A stretch of DNA of 18,276 bases, taken from contig CAYOLL010000124.1 of NCBI GenBank assembly GCA_964404765.1, positions 1 to 18,276 of the forward strand, read 5' to 3'. Shown piece after piece: positions 14,185 through 18,276 of the stretch. Made by a program: the position numbers and the translations under genes. The DNA is from CAYOLL01 sp964404765 [NCBI: uncultured Gemmatimonadota bacterium]. Lineage in GTDB: Bacteria > 4572-55. Below the pieces are notes generated by a model. It did not search any database. It was not told the origin of the DNA and was given only the letters and a program-made list of their open reading frames with translations. How positions within the stretch are numbered: position 1 is the first letter of the stretch; each line of letters begins with the position of its first letter.

Positions 14185-14311
14185 TTAATTTTCCTTTCTC
14201 GCCGACCCTGGATTTTTCATCAGGAGTTTGATCAGTTGAAGAATACTAAAATAAATCACTACAAACGTGGGGATTATGAAGGATGATATGGACACGCCGT
14301 GCGATTGCAGT
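14185..14311 (-). pseudogene. Decayed 3' fragment resembling the NhaD-like antiporter C-terminus
   Basis: The frame here encodes LQSHGVSISSFIIPTFVVIY..., which lines up with the last residues of the intact antiporter gene at 15329-16741 (VQSRGVAMPSF, then an 11-residue stretch missing here, then IPTFVLVHL). At DNA level 14275-14309 (GAAGGATGATATGG..., ending GCGATTGCA) matches 15401-15433 with a handful of differences. The matched part lacks about 30 bp relative to the intact copy. The open frame continues upstream into the overlapping end of the CNNM gene, where it is not homologous, and downstream to a TAA 1 bp from the kinase start. No ribosome binding site or plausible start was found. 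It is best read as a relic of a tandem duplicate, though a small expressed hydrophobic peptide is not excluded. Confidence 0.6.
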
Positions 14312-14323
14312 CGTTTGTGATGA

Positions 14324-15292
14324 TTATTTAAAAGCTTCGATATCAGCAGACAGGAGTTCGCCGGCAATATCTTCCAGGGTAACGATGCCGACGCAACGCT
14401 TCTGATCGTCCACGACAGACAGGAGATGTTCCTTGTTTTGCAGCATCGTGCGCAGAGCTGTCATGAGTGTGTCACGTATGTTGACGATATGAATAGATTT
14501 AGCATTTGCTATGAGACGGGCAAACTCTTCAGGCAAAGTCGGGACAGCCATTTTTACGACGATATAAGCATAGATGTCTTTGACATCCGTTGTTCGACTG
14601 ACCGGGTAACGGGTGTGCCCGGTTTGACAGGCAAGTGTCGTGACGGACTCAGGCGTATCGCTTTTGCCGACAAAATGGATTTTTTCCGGAGGTATCATGG
14701 CGCAGCTGACCAAAGTGTGGCTCAGGCGGACGGTGTTGACAATGATGTTTTCCTGTTCCAGTGAAATTGCCTTGCCCGACCTGGCCATCGTAGCCAGTGT
14801 CATAAGGTCTGCCGTGGTGATTTGCTCCGATTCGCGTTCTTTGGTCAGCCATTTGAACATCATTTCACTCAGCAAGACAATGGGACGCAAGACGATCGTG
14901 ACAATTTCCAAAACAGGCCCGGCAATCGGGGCAAGTTGGTTGCGAAAAGATACGCCAATGATTTTTGGCAGAATTTCGGTGCCGAACAGAATAACGACCG
15001 TGAACAACACGGAAAAAATCCAGATACTGTCTTCACCGTAAATCTCGGCAAAAGCCCCACCCGCAACGGTAGCGCCGCCGGTATGGGCCACTGTATTCAG
15101 AACCAGAATAGCCGTTATTGGATGCGTAATGTTGCGTTTAAGTCGTTTCCATGATGCGGCAGCGCGTGGTTTCGTGGCTTCAAGGCGATTCAAAGTTAAC
15201 GGATTCAAACTCAGGAGCAAAGCCTCTGCTAAAGAACATAAAAACGAAACCACAATCGCGATCGTCGAACTAATAATCAAAATTGAGGTCAT
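14324..15292 (-). CDS. CNNM/HlyC-CorC-type transporter: DUF21 domain with CBS pair
   Basis: A 322-residue membrane protein. Residues 1 to about 150 form the DUF21 (CNNM) membrane domain with four hydrophobic segments (about 3-28, 56-82, 89-110, 120-142) and the typical SLAEALLLSLNPLTLNRLE opening, a variant of the family's SAxE pattern, plus FGTEILPKIIG. A Bateman module of two CBS repeats follows at about 198-255 (MIPPEKIHFV..., HTRYPVSR) and 265-318 (SVVDDQKRCVGIVTLEDIAG). The protein ends there and lacks the CorC_HlyC transporter-associated domain, so it is the short CNNM form. Relatives are linked to Mg2+/Co2+ or Na+ handling. AAGGAT precedes the ATG at 15292. It lies 36 bp after the NhaD-like antiporter gene, a pairing that fits sodium or divalent cation homeostasis. 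Confidence 0.9.
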   Translation of the reverse strand: MTSILIISSTIAIVVSFLCSLAEALLLSLNPLTLNRLEATKPRAAASWKRLKRNITHPITAILVLNTVAHTGGATVAGGAFAEIYGEDSIWIFSVLFTVVILFGTEILPKIIGVSFRNQLAPIAGPVLEIVTIVLRPIVLLSEMMFKWLTKERESEQITTADLMTLATMARSGKAISLEQENIIVNTVRLSHTLVSCAMIPPEKIHFVGKSDTPESVTTLACQTGHTRYPVSRTTDVKDIYAYIVVKMAVPTLPEEFARLIANAKSIHIVNIRDTLMTALRTMLQNKEHLLSVVDDQKRCVGIVTLEDIAGELLSADIEAFK

Positions 15293-15328
15293 AAGTTATC
15301 CTTTATCTTCGTTGTGGTTAGAAAGCAA

Positions 15329-16741
15329 TTATAAAAACACCAGATGAACTAACACAAATGTAGGAATCAAAATGATCGCGGCATAGCCGATATAACCAAA
15401 GAAGGACGGCATGGCTACACCGCGCGATTGCACAATGGCCTTGACCATAAAATTAGGCCCATTGCCGATATACGTGCACGCGCCGAAAAAAACCGCGCCA
15501 ATACTGATGGCCCGCAGAATGTGGGCCGACTGCTCGCTGTGTTGGATAAAATCATACAAATTGCCAAACGTACTGCCATCGGCGGCAGTGACCACGCCTT
15601 GGGCAACGGACGTGAAGGCCAAATACGTCGGGGCATTGTCCAAAAACGCGGAGAGCAAGCCGGTAGCCCAGAAAAAGTGTCCGGGCGTAGAAATGCCCAA
15701 CTCGCTCCCGCGTGCCTGCAAAATCAGCAGGGCCGGGATCATGGTCACAAAAATTCCGGCAAAAAGGATGGCTACTTCCCGCACCGGGGCAAAGTTGAAT
15801 TCGTTGCCTTTGTGGGCGGCCGCAGGCGTCAGGCGATAGGAGGCAATGGACAGCAGCAAAATGATGGCGTCGCGGGTCAAATGGGCAAACAGATCGGCGG
15901 AGGCCAGACCCAAGCTTTTGAATCCGGCCGCCATGACGTTGGTGGACAGCACGGCCATGACAATCGCCAGTAGAAAAAAACCGTTGCGCTTGCCGATAAT
16001 TTGCAACGGGATTTGCTGTTTGTAATCGGTCAATTTATCCGGCAGCGTTTCCCGGCGATAGGCCAGCGTGTCCCACACAAAAAAGACGGGCAGCAAAATT
16101 CCCAACGCCAGCAGCCATTCCGGAAAAAGTCCCAACGTCCACAAAAAGGGTACGCCGCGCAAGAATCCTAAAAATAAAGGCGGATCGCCGATGGGCGTCA
16201 GGCAACCGCCGATGTTGCTGACAATGAAGATGAAAAAGATGGGGATGTGCGAGATGTGCCGTCGTTCCTGATTGGTGCTGAGCAGCGGCCGGATCAGCAA
16301 CATGCTGGCTCCGGGCGTCCCGACAAAGTTGGCCAGCACCGCCCCAACGGCCAAAAATCCGGTATTGACTAATGGCGTGGCCCGCAAATCGGCCTTGATG
16401 AACACGCCGCCGGACACGGTAAACAGCCCGCCCACGTAAATGATAAAGGAAATATACTCAATAAACGTGTGAAACAAGGAAGTCGGATCAGTCAGCAAAA
16501 AATAGCCGAGCATCGGCAGACCCCACAACGTGGCGGCCATCGCCTGGCTGGACGGTTTTTCCCACCATATATGATTGACCAGCGGCGCAATGGCAATGGT
16601 CAGCAGCATGGCCACGAACGGTCCAAGCGTCCACAAAGGCGGTGATTCCAGAAGCCCGCCCGCCTGTCCGCCGGCAACGGCCGGCATCGGCAGTAGCAAC
16701 CACGAAAACAAAACGATGCATGCAAATGCCCAAAATTTCAT
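15329..16741 (-). CDS. NhaD-like sodium:proton antiporter (ion transporter superfamily)
   Basis: Polytopic inner-membrane secondary transporter of 470 residues with about 12 hydrophobic segments. It starts with a signal-like helix (about 4-23, ending PAVAGG). Conserved half-domain motifs of the ion transporter superfamily are visible: NFVGTPGAS at 138-146, NIGGCLTPIGDPP at 176-188, DNAPTYLAF at 368-376 (second-half inverted counterpart) and GNGPNFMVKA at 426-435. These match the bacterial group usually annotated as sodium:proton antiporter, related to NhaD and more distantly to ArsB and CitMHS. The exact cation or anion is not provable from sequence. GGAG precedes the ATG at 16741. It is followed at 36 bp by the DUF21-CBS gene, and a relic of a similar C-terminus lies beyond that gene. 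Confidence 0.88.
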   Translation of the reverse strand: MKFWAFACIVLFSWLLLPMPAVAGGQAGGLLESPPLWTLGPFVAMLLTIAIAPLVNHIWWEKPSSQAMAATLWGLPMLGYFLLTDPTSLFHTFIEYISFIIYVGGLFTVSGGVFIKADLRATPLVNTGFLAVGAVLANFVGTPGASMLLIRPLLSTNQERRHISHIPIFFIFIVSNIGGCLTPIGDPPLFLGFLRGVPFLWTLGLFPEWLLALGILLPVFFVWDTLAYRRETLPDKLTDYKQQIPLQIIGKRNGFFLLAIVMAVLSTNVMAAGFKSLGLASADLFAHLTRDAIILLLSIASYRLTPAAAHKGNEFNFAPVREVAILFAGIFVTMIPALLILQARGSELGISTPGHFFWATGLLSAFLDNAPTYLAFTSVAQGVVTAADGSTFGNLYDFIQHSEQSAHILRAISIGAVFFGACTYIGNGPNFMVKAIVQSRGVAMPSFFGYIGYAAIILIPTFVLVHLVFL

Positions 16742-16820
16742 CTATTTGCTCCGTGTTGTACAACTTCTTCCAGGCTATGGTTTAAAATGCAACATCTAAC
16801 CCATAATTTCAGCATCGCAA

Positions 16821-17657
16821 TCAATAAACACTGCGACTTCTAATGACGCCGCCACTGGCATCCGTAATTGGGGATACAAAAATTACGGCATTACCATCTA
16901 ATCCTTTTATAACTTGTTTGATGCCTGGAAGCTCCAATCGCGTGACGACACAAAACAAGATATCCCGGTCAACTTCCTTATATCCGCCGCTGGCTTTCAA
17001 AATCGTCACGCCGATATTCATATCATCTAAAATCGTACGCTTAATCCGATTGCTGTCTTCCGATATGATCATCACCGCAAAATACCCTTCGATACCATAT
17101 ATCAGAAAATCTACGGTCTTAGAAGCCGCTAAGTAGGTGAGAATGGAATATAATGCCGGTTCAATACCTAAAACGAAGGCTGCAATTGAAAAAATAGCAA
17201 TATTTAGGATAAGGATCACATCTCCAACCGAGATACCCCAGCGCTTATCCACAAGAATGGCCAAAATTTCTGTGCCATCCAGCACGCCACCGCCTCGAAT
17301 CGCCAGACCTATCCCGGCCCCCACAAAAAAACCGCCAAATACAGCCGCCAAAAGCTTATCATGGGTCATCAGCGGATAAGGCAAAAAAACAACACACAGC
17401 GCCAGAGCGAGGATGGCAATTGCACCCTTGGCGACCAATCGGCCCGGCAGATAAAAATAGCCTGCGATAAGAAACGGAACATTAATCACCACCAGCCAAA
17501 CCGCTATGGAGACGTGAGTCAATTGAGCCAGCAACATAGAAATACCGGTAATCCCGCCGTCAATAAAATGGTTAGGAATAAGGAAGCCTTCCAAACCAAA
17601 ACCCGCGAAAAGTACACCCAAAATTAAAAGAATAATGTTTAAAATCTGTTTGCGCAT
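16821..17657 (-). CDS. YitT family membrane protein (DUF161 plus DUF2179)
   Basis: A 278-residue protein of the YitT family, whose biochemical role is not established. The membrane part has five or six hydrophobic segments (about 7-26, 31-49, 52-70, 77-95, 103-122, 146-185). The family signatures LIPNHFIDGGITGIS (26-40) and IRGGGVLDGTEILAI (120-134) are present. Residues about 195-278 form the cytoplasmic DUF2179 domain (VMIISEDSNRIKRTI, GVTILKASGGY, VVTRLELPGIKQVI, DGNAVIFV). The start is placed at the ATG at 17657 with GGAG 9 bases upstream. A TTG 11 codons upstream is in frame, but its extra residues are hydrophilic and unlike the family. It lies 117 bp after the small membrane protein gene and 79 bp before the antiporter gene. 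Confidence 0.93.
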   Translation of the reverse strand: MRKQILNIILLILGVLFAGFGLEGFLIPNHFIDGGITGISMLLAQLTHVSIAVWLVVINVPFLIAGYFYLPGRLVAKGAIAILALALCVVFLPYPLMTHDKLLAAVFGGFFVGAGIGLAIRGGGVLDGTEILAILVDKRWGISVGDVILILNIAIFSIAAFVLGIEPALYSILTYLAASKTVDFLIYGIEGYFAVMIISEDSNRIKRTILDDMNIGVTILKASGGYKEVDRDILFCVVTRLELPGIKQVIKGLDGNAVIFVSPITDASGGVIRSRSVY

Positions 17658-17774
17658 ATATGGTGATTCTCCGCTTTTGGATGTGTGCAAACCATTTTCA
17701 ATTCTGGTAAAAGTTCGGCATTTGAGCAGGAGTCCGTGCTACAAAGTGTCGCAAAAGTTGTTGACCGGTACAAA

Positions 17775-18119
17775 CTATAGTTTAAAGCCAACAAAAATCG
17801 TGAAAAGCCATAGGCACGGGCCGATAATTGCATACAGAAGCGCGTATCGTTGCCAATCCGCCATTGTCGCCGGCTCTCCATCGCCTGTTTTTCCGGCATA
17901 GTAGCGAATGTCGACATATCGTGCCAAAATCTGTAATGTTAGAAAAAGCCAATAAGCGATGTGAACAAGAAAAAGGGAGTCAATCTGGCGGAAAAATAAT
18001 ACTCCGGCTGTAACAAATATCGCCATGTTACCAATAAACAACCAGTAAACGCGCAGAAAAGCCGGAAAAAAGGGATCGTATTGCGGGGAATTTTTGGATA
18101 AAGGGCGTTGATCGGCCAT
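17775..18119 (-). CDS. Small membrane protein of unknown function
   Basis: I do not recognise a family. The 114-residue product has three probable transmembrane helices, about 22-44 (LRVYWLFIGNMAIFVTAGVLFF), 48-66 (SLFLVHIAYWLFLTLQIL) and 91-112 (RYALLYAIIGPCLWLFTIFVGF). A short polar loop with RYVDIRYYAGKTGDGEP lies between helices 2 and 3. The size and helix pattern are reminiscent of small uncharacterised membrane proteins near transporters, but this is not an identification. The gene is real on coding evidence: a very strong ribosome binding site, GGAGGTGGAG, sits directly before the ATG at 18119, and hydrophobic segments alternate with polar ends as in a true membrane protein. It is the first gene of the window in transcription order. 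Confidence 0.8.
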   Translation of the reverse strand: MADQRPLSKNSPQYDPFFPAFLRVYWLFIGNMAIFVTAGVLFFRQIDSLFLVHIAYWLFLTLQILARYVDIRYYAGKTGDGEPATMADWQRYALLYAIIGPCLWLFTIFVGFKL

Positions 18120-18120
18120 G

Positions 18121-18130
18121 CTCCACCTCC
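18121..18130 (-). promoter_or_regulatory. Ribosome binding site of the 114-residue membrane protein
   Basis: GGAGGTGGAG on the minus strand ends 1 base before the ATG at 18119. The GGAGG core is 6 bases from the start, so this fixes the start of an otherwise unrecognised gene. Confidence 0.75.
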
Positions 18131-18276
18131 ATAATATAGATTATGAAGAATGGCGGCCCGACCATTCGGTATGTCCTCCAACTAAGCAAAGCGCCTAATT
18201 GAACCCTTAATTTCACATATTACAATACCTTCGCCAAATTTCATGTAACATTTCGAGTCATCTGTTGTAGAAGCTA
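18131..18276. other. Upstream non-coding end of the window
   Basis: About 145 bp without a convincing gene. On the minus strand it holds A+T-rich words (GTAATATG near 18215, TATATTATG just before the ribosome binding site) that could serve as a -10 region for the small membrane protein gene. No -35 match has correct spacing, so no promoter is called. The window ends here. Confidence 0.3.

Noticed and set aside
14324-14367. ATG at 14367 as the start of a real 60-residue protein
   Set aside because: The ATG lies inside the CNNM coding sequence in another frame with no ribosome binding site; only the later part of the frame has recognisable homology, and that homology is to a truncated antiporter tail.

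Overview
The window reads as one strand of a bacterial chromosome. All 13 intact genes lie on the minus strand, so transcription runs from high to low coordinates. Gene density is high, base composition looks close to balanced (estimated by eye), and many starts carry strong Shine-Dalgarno sequences (for example AAAGGAGG before the B12 gene and GGAGG before the MscS gene). The protein families (TrkH with a long N-terminal extension, MASE1 sensor kinase, large DUF389 protein, 470-residue NhaD-like antiporter) fit a free-living, probably aquatic bacterium, perhaps from the Calditrichota/KSB1 part of the FCB group. That placement is a guess; no marker gene is present.

Layout in the direction of transcription. 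(1) 18119-16821: a small three-helix membrane protein and a YitT-family membrane protein. (2) 16741-14324: an NhaD-like Na+/H+ antiporter and a CNNM/HlyC-type DUF21-CBS protein, 36 bp apart, followed by a decayed scrap resembling the antiporter's own C-terminus. (3) 14183-9695: a tight unit of a MASE1-PAS-histidine kinase, a DUF389 membrane protein and an MscS-family channel (gaps of 7 and 12 bp). Directly after it is the orphan C-terminal piece of a CBS-domain protein. (4) 9355-3255: an opine/octopine-dehydrogenase-like enzyme, a cobalamin-binding glutamate-mutase-like protein with S-like and E-like parts fused, a complete glutamine-hydrolysing asparagine synthetase, and a second asparagine-synthetase-like protein that has lost its glutaminase site. 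(5) 3243-89: a MarC-family membrane protein and the K+ uptake pair KtrB/KtrA, whose genes overlap by 4 bp. The degenerate synthetase gene ends only 11 bp before marC, so blocks 4 and 5 are probably co-transcribed.

Most genes outside block 4 concern ions, turgor or the membrane: K+ uptake (KtrAB), pressure release (MscS), Na+/H+ exchange (NhaD-like) and a CBS-regulated CNNM-type protein. Block 4 is the part I find most likely to be undescribed. It combines a carbon-skeleton mutase, an opine-type dehydrogenase and two AsnB paralogues, which suggests production or conversion of an unusual, possibly amidated amino acid. Its position among osmotic and ion genes makes an osmolyte one possible product; this is inference only.

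Three of the gaps within block 4 hold inverted repeats: 154 bp at 4699-4852, 103 bp at 6377-6479 and 69 bp at 8177-8245. None is followed by a clear T-tract, so they look like repeat elements or mRNA-structure elements rather than ordinary terminators. No rRNA, tRNA, CRISPR array, transposase or phage gene was seen.
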